A DNA stretch of 64,000 nt. It comes from Chrysomallon squamiferum. Lineage: Eukaryota > Mollusca > Gastropoda > Neomphalida > Peltospiridae. Made by a program: the position numbers and the translations under genes. The stretch spans positions 10,135,002-10,199,001 of the forward strand of contig CM022666.1 of assembly GCA_012295275.1 (NCBI GenBank). The letters are read 5' to 3'. This document shows, piece by piece, positions 28,301-40,980 of the stretch; position 1 is the stretch's first letter; each line of letters opens with the position of its first letter. The notes beneath the pieces were generated by a model. The model had not been told where the DNA came from. It ran no database searches and saw nothing but the letters and a program-made list of their open reading frames with translations.

Positions 28301-31300
28301 TCTAAGTAAGAAATAAATTTAGTACTTACCTAAATAATGACCTAAGTAAGCAAGGAAACAAGTAACTAAGTAAGTGAGAATAGAAGTCAGTACATTAACA
28401 ATTAAGTAATAATGTAAGTAAATAACTAAACTAATGACCTAAGTTAGCAAGGAAGAGAAATAAGTAAATAAATAACCTAAGTAAAGTAATTACCAATTAT
28501 CTAAATAACAAATAAATTAAGTAAGTAAAATAAATAATGACCTAAGTAAGCAAGGATGCAAGTTCTAAGTAAGTGAGAATGCAAGTAAGTACATTAACAA
28601 TTATCTAAGTAATAAAAATAAAAATAAATAAATTAACCTAAATAATGACCTAAACCTAAGTAAGCAAGGAAGCAAGTAACTAAGTAAGAATGAATGCAAG
28701 TCAGTACATTAACAATTATGTGAAAAGAATGTAAGTAAGTAATTAACTAATAATGACCTAAGTTAAATAAGGAAAGAGAAAGTAAGTAAAATAGTAACCT
28801 AAGTAAGTACATTAACAATTATCTAAAAATAACAAATAAAATAAATTAAGTAAAGTAAGTAAATAATGACCTAAGTAAAAATGATGCAAGTTTTCTAAGT
28901 AAGTGAAATGCAAAAACATTAACAATTATTAACAATTATCTAAGTAAATTAAATAAATTAATAATTAAGTAATACAAAATAATGACCTAAGTAAGCAAAG
29001 AAGCAAGTACCTAAGTAAGAGAGAAATGCAAGTCAGTTTACATTTAACAATTATGTAAGAAATGTAAGTAAGTATTTAACTAATGTCCTAAAGTTAGCAA
29101 GTAAGCGAAGTAAGTAAGTAAAAATAGTAACCTAAGTAAGTACATTAACAATTATCTAACTAAGAAAAATAAGTAAGTAAATAAAACGTAAATAATGATC
29201 TAAGTTGGTAAGGAAGCGAGGAACTAAGGTAAAATGCAAATTTGTACATTAACAATTATCTAAGTAAGAACGTAATTAAGTAAGTAAATAATCACCTAAG
29301 TAAGCAAGGATGCAAGTTAGTAAGTCAGCGAGAATGCAAGTAAGTACGTTAACAATTATCTAAGTAAGAAATAAATTTAGTACTTACCTAAATAATGACC
29401 TAAGTAAGCAGGGAATCAAGTAACTAAGTAAGTGAGAATGCAAAGTCAGTACATTAACAATTATGTGAGTAATAATGTAAGTAAGTACTTAACTAATGAC
29501 CTAAGTTAGCAAGGAAGAAAATAAGTAAATAAATAGTAACCTAAGTAAGTACATTACCAATTATCTAAATAACAAATAAAGTAGGTAAGTAAGTAAATAA
29601 TGACCTAAGTAAGCAATGATGCAAGTTTCTAAGTAAGTGAGAATGCAAGTAAGTACATTAACAATTATCTAAGTAATAAATAAATTAAGTAATTACGTAA
29701 ATAATGACCTAAGTAACCAAGGAAGCAAGTACCTAAGTAAGAGAGAATGCAAGTCAGTACATTTACAATTATGTGAGTAAGAATGTAAGTAAGTATTTAA
29801 CTAATGTCCTAGGTTAGCAAGTAAGCGAGTAAGTTAGTAAATAGTAACCTAAGTAAGTACATTAACAATTATCTAACTAAGAAAGAAAGTAAGTAAGTAC
29901 GTAAATAATGATCTAAGTTGGTAAGGAAGCGAGGAACTAAGGTAAAATGCAAATTTGTACATTAACAATTATCTAAGTAAGAACGTAATTAAGTACGTAA
30001 ATAATCACCTAAGTAAGCAAGGATGCAAGTTAGTAAGTCAGCGAGAATGCAAGTAAGTACGTTAACAATTATCTAAGTAAGAAATAAATTTAGTACTTAC
30101 CTAAATAATGACCTAAGTAAGCAGGGAATCAAGTAACTAAGTAAGTGAGAATAGAAGTCAGTACATTAACAATTATGTGAGTAATAATGTAAGTAAGTAC
30201 TTAACTAATGACCTAAGTTAGCAAGGAAAAAAATAAGTAAGTAAATAGTAACCTAAGTAAGTACATTACCAATTATCTAAATAACAAATACAGTAGGTAA
30301 GTAAGTAAATAATGACCTAAGTAAGCAATGATGCAAGTTTCTAAGTAAGTGAGAATGCAAGTAAGTACATTAACAATTATCTAAGTAATAAATAAATTAA
30401 TTAATTACGTAAATAATGACCTAAGTAACCAAGGAAGCAAGTACCTAAGTAAGAGAGAATGCAAGTCAGTACATTTACAATTATGTGAGTAAGAATGTAA
30501 GTAAGTATTTAACTAATGTCCTAGGTTAGCAAGTAAGCGAGTAAGTTAGTAAATAGTAACCTAAGTAAGTACATTAACAATTATCTAACTAAGAAAGAAA
30601 GTAAGTAAGTACGTAAATAATGATCTAAGTTGGTAAGGAAGCGAGGAACTAAGGTAAAATGCAAATTTGTACATTAACAATTATCTAAGTAAGAACGTAA
30701 TTAAGTACGTAAATAATCACCTAAGTAAGCAAGGATGCAAGTTAGTAAGTCAGCGAGAATGCAAGTAAGTACGTTAACAATTATCTAAGTAAGAAAAAAT
30801 TTAGTACTTACCTAAATAATGACCTAAGTAAGCAAGGAAATCAAGTAACTAAGTAAGTGAGAATAGAAGTCAGTACATTAACAATTATGTGAGTAATAAT
30901 GTAAGTAAGTACTTAACTAATGACCTAAGTTAGCAAGGAAGAGAATAAGTAAGTAAATAGTAACCTAAGTAAGTACATTACCAATTATCTAAATAACAAA
31001 TAAATTAAGTAAAAATTAAGTAAATAATGACCTAAGTAAGCAATGATGCAAAGTTTTTTCTAAGTAAGTGAGAATGCAAGTAAGTACATTAACAATTATC
31101 TAAGTAATAAATAAATTAAATTAATTAATTAATTAAATAATGACCTAAGTAACCAAAGGAAGCAAGTACCTAAGTAAGAGAGAATGCAAGTCAGTACATT
31201 TACAATTATGTGAGTAAGAATGTAAGTAAGTATTTAACTAATGTCCTAGGTTAGCAAGTAAGCGAGTAAGTTAGTAAATAGTAACCTAAGTAAGTACATT

Positions 31301-34300
31301 AACAATTATCTAACTAAGAAAGAAAGTAAGTAAGTACGTAAATAATGATCTAAGTTGGTAAGGAAGCGAGGAACTAAGGTAAAATGCAAATTTGTACATT
31401 AACAATTATCTAAGTAAGAAAGTAATTAAGTACGTAAATAATCACCTAAGTAAGCAAGGATGCAAGTTAGTAAGTCAGCGAGAATGCAAGTAAGTACGTT
31501 AACAATTATCTAAGTAAGAAATAAATTTAGTACTTACCTAAAAATAATGACCTAAGTAAGCAAGGAATCAAGTAACTAAGTACTAAGTAAGTGAGAATAG
31601 AAGTCAGTACATTAACAATTATGTGAGTAATAATGTAAGTAAGTACTTAACTAATGACCTAAGTTAGCAAGGAAGAAAATAAGTAAGTAAATAGTAACCT
31701 AAGTAAGTACATTACCAATTATCTAAATAACAAATACATTAAGTAAGTAAGTAAATAATGACCTAAGTAAGCAATGATGCAAGTTTCTAAGTAAGTGAGA
31801 ATGCAAGTAAGTAACAATTAACAATTATCTAAGTAATAAATAAATTAATTAATTACGTAAATAATGATGACCTAAGTAACCAAGGAAGCAAGTACCTAAG
31901 TAGAGAGAATGCAAGTCAGTACATTTACAATTATGTGAGTAAGAATGTAAGTAAGTATTTAACTAATGTCCTAGGTTAGCAAGTAAGCGAGTAAGTTAGT
32001 AAATAGTAACCTAAGTAAGTACATTAACAATTATCTAACTAAGAAAGAAAGTAAAATAAGTACGTAAATAATGATCTCTAATTGGGGAAGGAAGCGAGGA
32101 ACTAAGGTAAAATGCAAATTTGTACATTAACAATTATCTAAGTAAGAACGTAATTAAGTACGTAAATAATCACCTAAGTAAGCAAGGATGCAAGTTAGTA
32201 AGTCAGCGAGAATGCAAGTAAGTACGTTAACAATTATCTAAGTAAGAAATAAATTTAGTACTTACCTAAATAATGACCTAAGTAAGCAGGGAATCAAGTA
32301 ACTAAGTAAGTGAGAATAGAAGTCAGTACATTAACAATTATGTGAGTAATAATGTAAGTAAGTACTTAACTAATGACCTAAGTTAGCAAGGAAGAGAAAT
32401 AAAATAAGTAAAATAGTAACCTAAGTAAGTACATTACCAATTATCTAAATAACAAATAAATTAAGTAAGTAAGTAAATAATGACCTAAGTAAGCAATGAT
32501 GCAAGTTTCTAAGTAAGTGAGAATGCAAGTAAGTACATTAACAATTATCTAAGTAATAAATAAATTAATTAATTACGTAAATAATGACCTAAGTAACCAA
32601 GGAAGCAAGTACCTAAGTAAGAGAGAATGCAAGTCAGTACATTTACAATTATGTGAGTAAGAATGTAAGTAAGTATTTAACTAATGTCCTAGGTTAGCAA
32701 GTAAGCGAGTAAGTTAGTAAATAGTAACCTAAGTAAGTACATTAACAATTATCTAACTAAGAAAGAAAGTAAGTAAGTACGTAAATAATGATCTAAGTTG
32801 GTAAGGAAGCGAGGAACTAAGGTAAAATGCAAATTTGTACATTAACAATTATCTAAGTAAGAACGTAATTAAGTACGTAAATAATCACCTAAGTAAGCAA
32901 GGATGCAAGTTAGTAAGTCAGCGAGAATGCAAGTAAGTACATTAACAATTATCTAAGTAAGAAATAAATAAATTTAGTACTTACCTAAATAATGACCTAA
33001 GTAAGCAGGGAATCAAGTAACTAAGTAAGTGAGAATAGAAGTCAGTACATTAACAATTATGTGAGTAATAATGTAAGTAAGTACTTAACTAATGACCTAA
33101 GTTAGCAAGGAAGAAAATAAGTAAGTAAATAGTAACCTAAGTAAGTACATTACCAATTATCTAAATAACAAATAAATTAAGTAAGTAAGTAAATAATGAC
33201 CTAAGTAAGCAATGATGCAAGTTTCTAAGTAAGTGAGAATGCAAGTAAGTACATTAACAATTATCTAAGTAATAAATAAATTAATTAATTACGTAAATAA
33301 TGACCTAAGTAACCAAGGAAGCAAGTACCTAAGTAAGAGAGAATGCAAGTCAGTACATTTACAATTATGTGAGTAAGAATGTAAGTAAGTATTTAACTAA
33401 TGTCCTAGGTTAGCAAGTAAGCGAGTAAGTTAGTAAATAGTAACCTAAGTAAGTACATTAACAATTATCTAACTAAGAAAGAAAGTAAGTAAGTACGTAA
33501 ATAATGATCTAAGTTGGTAAGGAAGCGAGGAACTAAGGTAAAATGCAAATTTGTACATTAACAATTATCTAAGTAAGAACGTAATTAAGTACGTAAATAA
33601 TCACCTAAGTAAGCAAGGATGCAAGTTAGTAAGTCAGCGAGAATGCAAGTAAGTACGTTAACAATTATCTAAGTAAGAAATAAATTTAGTACTTACCTAA
33701 ATAATGACCTAAGTAAGCAGGGAATCAAGTAACTAAGTAAGTGAGAATAGAAGTCAGTACATTAACAATTATGTGAGTAATAATGTAAGTAAGTACTTAA
33801 CTAATGACCTAAGTTAGCAAGGAAGAAAATAAGTAAATAGTAACCTAAGTAAGTACATTACCAATTATCTAAATAACAAATAAAGTAGGTAAGTAAGTAA
33901 ATAATGACCTAAGTAAGCAATGATGCAAGTTTCTAAGTAAGTGAGAATGCAAGTAAGTACATTAACAATTATCTAAGTAATAAATAAATTAAGTAATTAC
34001 GTAAATAATGACCTAAGTAACCAAGGAAGCAAGTACCTAAGTAAGAGAGAATGCAAGTCAGTACATTTACAATTATGTGAGTAAGAATGTAAGTAAGTAT
34101 TTAACTAATGTCCTAGGTTAGCAAGTAAGCGAGTAAGTTAGTAAATAGTAACCTAAGTAAGTACATTAACAATTATCTAACTAAGAAAGAAAGTAAGTAA
34201 GTACGTAAATAATGATCTAAGTTGGTAAGGAAGCGAGGAACTAAGGTAAAATGCAAATTTGTACATTAACAATTATCTAAGTAAGAACGTAATTAAGTAC

Positions 34301-34375
34301 GTAAATAATCACCTAAGTAAGCAAGGATGCAAGTTAGTAAGTCAGCGAGAATGCAAGTAAGTACGTTAACAATTA
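10334..34375 (+). repeat. 101-bp satellite array with 7-monomer higher-order repeat
   Basis: Same satellite, A-rich strand. Using the GACCTAAGT-like box as a marker, successive monomers start at 10377, 10481, 10581, 10685, 10781, 10885, 10985 and 11085. The spacings are 104, 100, 104, 96, 104, 100 and 100, which sum to 708. The seven monomers are distinguishable by their box: GACCTAAGTAAGCAATG, GACCTAAGTAACC, GTCCTAGGTTAGC, GATCTAAGTTGG, CACCTAAGTAAGC, GACCTAAGTAAGCAAGG and GACCTAAGTTAGC. They recur in the same order. The GTCCTAGG monomer recurs at 10581, 11289, 12437, 13151, 13863 and 14655. The 11289-12437 interval includes an expanded, irregular stretch. Clean copies fill 10334-11640, 12060-13930, 21060-21520, 23760-24600 and 29560-34375. 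Confidence 0.95.
14990..20990 (+). repeat. blurred portion of the 101-bp satellite
   Basis: Within the same array, monomer boxes become hard to find. The sequence collapses into AAGTAAGTAAATAAAA-like text with many small insertions and deletions and a loss of the rarer C and G positions. Recognisable clean monomers still interrupt it, for example near 16950-17180, 18050-18240 and 19380-19480. The pattern looks more like a poor consensus through a long repeat than ordinary point-mutation decay, but that is inference. Confidence 0.7.
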
Positions 34376-34575
34376 NNNNNNNNNNNNNNNNNNNNNNNNN
34401 NNNNNNNNNNNNNNNNNNNNNNNNNNNNNNNNNNNNNNNNNNNNNNNNNNNNNNNNNNNNNNNNNNNNNNNNNNNNNNNNNNNNNNNNNNNNNNNNNNNN
34501 NNNNNNNNNNNNNNNNNNNNNNNNNNNNNNNNNNNNNNNNNNNNNNNNNNNNNNNNNNNNNNNNNNNNNNNNNNN
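34376..34575. other. assembly gap, exactly 200 N
   Basis: Second 200-N run. Satellite lies to the left and non-satellite sequence to the right, so physical adjacency of the satellite to the HSP70-like locus is not shown by sequence. Confidence 0.99.
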
Positions 34576-35716
34576 GTTCATTCTGTGGTTCACCAAAGCC
34601 ACCACTTTCCTTTCTTAATTCCTTACATACAAAATATCTGTTTCTTCTAAATAAATGAAAAAGAACATTGTATTTAGATTGGTCGAAAAAAAAAAAAAAA
34701 AAAAAGTTTGGTTTTTATAAACTGGAAATGTTTATGCAAAAGGTTTGTTCTAAGTTTGCCTTCCTCTTCTCAGTCAAGCATTGTCAATACACCAAAAACA
34801 AATGATATGCAGTGATTGTGTGTATGTATTCATGGTCATTCTCTTATATACCTTTACAGTGACAACATCCAAGTGTAAAGTATTTCCAGTTATTGAAAAG
34901 GTTTCCACATGTCTAATTCAAATTGTATTCAAAATGTATATAAGAAATATATTTTGGAAGGTACATTGATATGGTTGACACTTTATTTCTATAATTTTAT
35001 TTTTATCCCAGTTGTGCAAACCCGTTTAGAAATAAACCCGTTTTAATTAGATTTGGACATAGAAATATTATTAAACAGTTTAGACAAAATTACCAAAATA
35101 AAAAAAATAAAATAAAAAATGAAGCTACGCAAGGAAAGCTGCAAAATGTAAGTATATGTAAATAACAATAAAACAGTGATAATAAAAGAGAAAAAATAAA
35201 ACAAAATTTTTTTCTGATGGTCATTGTTTTCCTTTTTTATATATTTTTCCTTATCTGTTTTCAAAGCAAGTATTCAAAGCAAGAAAAACAATACATATTA
35301 CAGTACAAATACATTTTATTGAAACAATTAATTCAAGAATGAAAAAAATAAATTGTAACAACATGTGTAAAAACACAGTACAAATTTCATTAATGAAAAT
35401 TAAATGTCCACTAAAACAAATAATAATTGTATAAAAGTTACAATACTGTAAATATTTTTGCTGCCTTAATAAAAATTAAACAGATGTAGTCCAATATGGC
35501 TTCTTAATGCTTTTAACAATAAAAGTATAATGATACTGGGATAATAAATAAACAAAAACATTTATAATACTTTATTATTTTTAATTTTACAATTTTAATA
35601 CCCATTTCATTTTTATTACTGATGTCAACAACAATTTCATTCCAACTCAACTTTTTTTTGCTGTGGTGGTTTTTTATTTTTATTTTAATTTTTTTTGTTG
35701 AGAAAATGAATTATTG
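34576..35716. other. AT-rich sequence downstream of the HSP70-like gene
   Basis: No coding region recognised. It contains an A-run at about 34687-34705 and scattered AATAAA-like hexamers. For the minus-strand HSP70-like gene this is the 3' flank and probably holds its 3' untranslated region. Short open frames here have no recognisable motif. Confidence 0.6.
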
Positions 35717-37445
35717 TCAGCTGATACCAATGATGACACTTTCTTCTTTGTTAGATGACAGTTCCTGGCAGGTAACATGTAAGTTACGTTCTCTGAAATA
35801 TCAGAATTGAAAAAAGTTATCCGACTTTTCATTTTGTTTTATCAACATAAAATCTCAGTTCCTGTTATATTCTTAAGGCAAAATAGTTAGACACACACAG
35901 CTATATTTTACTGATAACAGAACACTGTGTTTAAATTAACCTTAATTACAAAGTTATTAAAAATGTACTGCAAGTTTTCTTTTTAAAAATGATTAATTAA
36001 TTATCAACATAATTTGGGTGCTGAGTACTTGGGTATTAAAATATTTTTAAAAGAGAACTGGGTTTGCAGTTTTCTTAGACCAAAGGAAATATATTTTAAA
36101 AATCTCAAAACTGGTGAACTAGTCGGGCAAGGGGTTATTAGATTTAAAACAACAATAATAAAAGAACAAAAATAATCTGTATTTAATTAAAGATTTAAAT
36201 TTCATTATTTTCTTAATGATCTATAGATTTGATATAGTTTACCTTTTAAGATGAAAGGTTGTTTGAACATTGCTTGGTGTTGGTAAATCATGCATCACAA
36301 TCGGAAACAAAACAAAACAAATGAAGTATTAGGATCACACAAAATGAAAACAAATACTAATTTTATTATCTGATTTATAATAATAACAACAAAAACAACA
36401 ATAATAAAAAAACAAAAAACAAATGTACCTTTGCTAACAAAGTTGCTGTTTCTAAAGAAGGTGGATCTTCTGCTTCGTAAACCACTAAGAAGAAAACATT
36501 CTTATCATCGGCTAAAGTGTATGTGTGTTATTTACATGATGGAATTAAAATATGCTTGGGAACAGCAAGGGATAATTCCATGTTTGAATCACTAGTAATC
36601 TTTAAATTAATAAATAAATTTAATGTAATGTGATAATGAAAATAATCAAACATAATGACAAGAGAAGAAATCCATTGCTGAAAGTCAATGCTGTATGTTG
36701 ATTTTATCAAATTATTTATAAATGGCAAAAACACTCCTACAAACAAAGGGGGCACATACACGAACAAAATATGAATTACTGATTAAAACAATTATTATTT
36801 TAGATATATTAAAATAGATTTAATTTCATTGATGATAAAAATTTACAATTCATGGGGTTTTCATATGTATCAGCAATCTAAACAGGAAGCTATATACAAT
36901 ACCTTGACATAAATAGCTTTAGACAGACATTTAACTTCCAGATAATGTTCAAGCTCTTGAAGATCCTGAATATCTTTGCCAACTAATATAGCAGCCTGAA
37001 ATTGCAAAGACCAAAAACAACAACAACAACAACAACAACAACAATAATATAAGAATAATAAGAATAAAAATGAAAATAAAATGAAAGCACACACACACAC
37101 ACACACACATATATAAAATGACTGTTGCAGATTGAAAAGGCCTACTCCCAACAAAAACCAGATGCAAATAGCAGATACTTAACAAAACAGAGATAAAACT
37201 AGGGATGAATTCTAAAGTGCATGTTAAAGTATTTTTTATTCGTGGTTGACACATAATATTAAACAAATTTCTTTTCAACTGATGGATCATAAATCTAGCC
37301 TAAGAGACATATTATTAATCAAACCTCTTTTGCAGCACCAGTTGCTATCACCTCAGCAGCTGGAAAAGTTTTCTCCTCCTGGCAGGAAATCTGATATTGC
37401 TTTCTGTCGCATTGGAATCTTGCTGCCTCCTCCACACAGTATTAC
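35717..37445 (-). CDS. HSPA14: HSP70-family protein, HSPA14-like, 3' exons (frameshifted)
   Basis: Five minus-strand exons can be read: 37445-37325, 36995-36903, 36511-36429, about 36295-36243, and 35792-35717 ending in TGA. The first starts VILCGGGSKIP, the conserved HSP70 box that closes the ATPase domain, and ends EVIATGAAKE. The second runs on in phase as AAILVGKD...YVK. The last two join in phase across a split Arg codon to give LKRERNLHVTC. From memory, the order and the very short C-terminal part fit HSPA14 (a ribosome-associated HSP70 with a truncated substrate-binding domain) better than a canonical HSP70. Oddities: the first exon needs a one-base shift between ENF and AAEV to stay open; the 36295-36243 exon has no clear AG acceptor; and an exon expected between 36512 and 36902 was not found. 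The exons encoding most of the ATPase domain are not seen in the window. This is either a pseudogene fragment or a gene with consensus errors. Confidence 0.62.
37018..37109. repeat. (CAA)n and (AC)n microsatellites in an HSP70-like intron
   Basis: A CAA run (37018-37043) and an AC run (37088-37109) lie in the intron between the exons ending at 36995 and starting at 37325. Open frames through them are low-complexity artefacts. Confidence 0.95.
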
Positions 37446-37860
37446 CTTTAGTAACACAAATACATAATATTCAGTTACAAACAGTAATGATGTAATAATA
37501 AAATATAAATATTATTTTTATTACGCTTATTAGCATTATTCCCTATATTTTAGCACACAGACCAGTGATTCCCAATTTGAGAATATAATGGGGGGGGAAA
37601 TTTGAAAGTGATATAACATGACCAAACTTCCAGTTACACTTCGGCTATACGTTATTGTGTATCTGGCAGCACCTATAAGCAGTTTGTTTACTTATAGGAT
37701 TAAAGATTTCTACTTTATATTACAGTAATTACACTTTTACAGTTTGTTTTATTTCATAAGGGGACATAAACATTTTTTAGCAAAAAATGGTTGGGACTAA
37801 GTGAAAAAAATTAAAAGGTTGAGCTCCAGTTAACAAAATGCTTTTTTCTTTTTTTCATTT
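37446..37860. other. no recognisable gene
   Basis: AT-rich stretch upstream of the last visible HSP70-like exon. I looked for a preceding ATPase-domain exon on the minus strand and did not see one. Confidence 0.5.
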
Positions 37861-40010
37861 GTGTCTTATGAACATTCATGTGTAGATATTAGTATGTCTA
37901 CGTCAAAATGCATACTCAAACACAAATGCCAGAAATCCAAGGAAAATGAAAAACCCATTCGTGACTTCATCTGTGGATTCCGGTCTTCATTTTCCTCTCA
38001 TCAAGGTGGGAAAACAAACCGTAGAAATGTCAGAGTTTCATTTAACAAACTTTAAAACAAATACACTTATTATTATCATCATCATGTTAATAATTATTAT
38101 TCTGTTTGATGATAATGTTGTTGTTGTTCTTGTTGTTATTCTCATTATTATTCTAATTATCAGTACTGCCATTATTATTATTATTATTATTATGGTTCTT
38201 GTTGTTGTTATTCTCATTATTATTCTCATTATCAGTATTGCCATTATTATTATTGTTGCTGTTGTTACTGTCATTATTATTACTTTATTTTATTTTATTT
38301 TATCTTATTTCATTTAATTACTTTTTCTAAAGCCAATATTTTTATTTTTTATTTATCTTCTTCACAAAATGTACAGGCATTTCTCTGTACCATTCAGGTG
38401 ATGTCTTTCTCCTGCGGCATTCTTTCACCTTCTTCACCACTGTCATCTACGGAGTATGAAGCAGAACATGCATGTGTAGACATCAGTATTAAGACTCTGA
38501 TGACTAAGTCAAAATGCATAAACTCCCACACAAATGCCGGCAACCCCCAAAAAATAAAAAACCCATTCCTGACTTCATCTGTATATAGCTCCTCTTCTAA
38601 TCCTGTGAAAACAAATCCAACAACTGTCAGTATTTCATTTAACAAACATTAAAACAAATAAAAAATTAATTCCATTATTACTAGTATTTTTATTATCATC
38701 ATCATTATACTAATTATTCTTTGATGATGATGTTCTTATTAACTTTACTGTTGTCATTATTAGTATTCTAATAATGATGATTCTTGCTTCTATTACTATT
38801 AATTTATTTCATTTTATTTTAATTACTTTTTGTATAGCAAATATTTTTAATTTTCACTTTTTATTAATTACTTCTTCACAAAATGTACAGACATTTCTGT
38901 TTACCATTTAGATGATGTCCTTCTGCTGCAGCATTCTTAAGCAGGAGGTGCATGTGTAGACATCAGTATGTCTACGTTAAAATGCATACACACCAACTCA
39001 AATGCCAGAAAACCAAGGAAAATGAAAAACCCATTCCTGGCTTCATCTGTGGATTCTGGTCTTCATTTTCCTCTTGTCATCCTGGGAAAACAAACTGTGG
39101 AAATGTCAGTATTTCATTTAACAAACTTTAAAAGAAATAAAAAAAATAATTCCATCATTACTAGTATTGCCCTTTTTATTATCATCATTATAACATGTAT
39201 TCTCTTTGATGATGATGTTGTTGTTGTTGTTGTTGTTATTATCTTTATTATTCTCATTTTCAGTACTGCCATTATTGTTTTCACTATTATTGTTGTTTTT
39301 GCTGTATTTATCACTTTGTTTTATTTTATTTTATCTTATTTCACTTCTTTTAATTATTTTTTATGAAGCCAGTACTTTTATTTTTTATTAATCCCAAAAC
39401 TGAAAAACCCATTCCTGACTTCATCTGTGTATTCCTGTCTTCATTTTCCTCTAGTCATCCTGTGAAAACAAATCCAAAACATGTCAGTATTTCATTTAAC
39501 ATACATTAAAACAAATACAAAATTAATTCCATCATTACTAGTATTAGTCTTATTGTTATAATCATATCATTGTTCTTACATTCTCTTTGATGATCATGAT
39601 TATGTTTTTAATTAACTTTAATACTGTCATTGTTACTACTATCACTATTAATATTATTACTATTAATTTATTTCATTTTATTTTAATAACTTTTTGTAAA
39701 GCACATATTTGTATTTTTCACTTTTTATTATATTCTTCTTCACAAAATGTACAGGCATTTCTGTTTACCATTTAGGTGATATCCTTTTCCTGCTGCATTC
39801 TCAAGAAGAAGATGTATGTGTAGATTCTCCTCTTCATATCCTGAGAAAATAAACCGTAGAAATGTCAGTATTTCATTGTAAAACTTTAAAACAAATACAA
39901 AATTAATTCCATCATTACTAGGGTTATCCTCATTACTATCATCATCATGATAATTCTTTGATGATGATGATGATGATTTGATGTCATCGTTGGTATTGTT
40001 CTTGTTAACT
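37861..40010 (+). repeat. tandem array of a ~0.4-0.6 kb unit, five copies
   Basis: Each unit carries, in order: a CATGTGTAGACATCAGTATG-like box, a stretch reading AACCCATTCCTGACTTCATC, a CTTCATTTTCCTCT box, a TGTCAGTATTTCATTTAACA box, an ATT/GTT/GAT trinucleotide tract, and an ACAAAATGTACAGGCATTTC box. Using TTTCATT as anchor, copies lie at 38036, 38633, 39112, 39490 and 39871, with spacings of 597, 479, 378 and 381. Length differences come mostly from the trinucleotide tract and from loss of the 5' box in copies 4 and 5. Open frames in it come from the trinucleotide runs and are not conserved between copies, so I do not call genes. Confidence 0.85.
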
Positions 40011-40019
40011 TATAAACCA

Positions 40020-40270
40020 TTTTCATGATTAATAATACGAGCGTTATCTCCCGTATAACTTTCAATAATAACAGCATTATCATGTGTAATAATATCAGCG
40101 GTGAAGTTGCTATTACCATCACTAATAGCAGCAGTTTTAGGTCTAATAATACCATCAGTACAGCTGATACTACCATTACTAATGTCAGAGGTATGATGTG
40201 TAATAATGCCACCAGGACCGATTTTATTACCATCATTAATACAAGCATTAATAAAGTAATCCCAGAAGTA
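40020..40270 (-). repeat. 57-bp subrepeat arm, left arm of composite element 1
   Basis: About four diverged copies of the 57-bp subrepeat in reverse orientation, with recurring boxes such as ATTACCATCACTAATA and ATCATGTGTAATAAT. On the minus strand it reads outward from the core at 40271-40980. Confidence 0.75.
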
Positions 40271-40980
40271 ACAAATGTAAATTCGATCAGTCTTTAAGGT
40301 GCTCTTTCGACGGTGTTGTGCGTTTACCATTAAAGGTCACTTCGGACACCATTGTCTTCATTATCACCCAATGAGAAGTTTGATTTTTATTTACTATAAG
40401 AACGACACTTAGAAACATACAAGAGATATCATAGTGTTTGTGAAGAGTAAAGGCAACAGTGGATTTGCAAAGACATTCAGAGGTCGGTGACTTTCCTGAA
40501 AGCAAGATGTCTGAATATCAGTTTGCTGTTTTTAAAGAGTAATCTTGAAATGAAACCACTGCATTCATCTCCTGCATCGCAATCTCTGTTCTTAGTTACA
40601 AGAAGCCGGTACAAAGGGTGCTGTGCTAGCATCAGGTGTAGCTCGTAAAATATCTGTATCAGTAAAACTGTAACGCTGAATGACGCGATGGAACTGAAAG
40701 CTTAGAGACTTCCAGAGAAATGACTCCTCGATTCGTATTTCATAAAAGTGAGTCAGTATCTTTCATGTAGACACAAGCAACAAGTTTGAATGCCTTCAGT
40801 TCTGATGATTTGGGAGATTATCGTCTTCGCTATCAACCGAAAAGGAGCTTCATGTCTGCTTATTGTAAGAAAGAAACATACACACATAAAGAACATTGTA
40901 CACTGTGTGAATGGGAAGCATGAAAGAAATCTTGCGAAGACATTCAAAGATCAGTGACTTTCCTTAACACAAGACATAAA
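40271..40980. repeat. core of composite element 1
   Basis: Non-minisatellite sequence between the two 57-bp arms. It contains an internal diverged direct repeat: 40340-40510 matches 40810-40985, both ending in GACATTCAGAGGTCGGTGAC-like sequence. A segment around 40725-40800 (TTCGTATTTCATAAAAGTGA, then CAGTATCTTTCA) matches the reverse complement of 56400-56475 in the second element. No coding region recognised. Confidence 0.65.

Noticed and set aside
1-34375. CRISPR-like regularity and arthropod-type telomere (TTAGG) motifs in the satellite
   Set aside because: Monomers abut without unique spacers and there are no cas genes. TTAGG occurs only inside longer TTACTTAGGTCATT boxes and never as a tandem TTAGG run.
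34781-34969. 62-codon open frame near the second gap
   Set aside because: No motif, no splice context and AT-rich composition. Chance frame.
36528-36767. Minus-strand frame reading YVPPLFVGVFLPF as the missing HSP70-like exon
   Set aside because: It lies in the right interval, but its phases do not fit the neighbouring exons and the similarity is too weak to call.
38038-39391. Ile/Val/Met-rich frames on both strands
   Set aside because: They are translations of ATT/GTT/GAT trinucleotide runs within the tandem unit, and frame is not conserved between copies.
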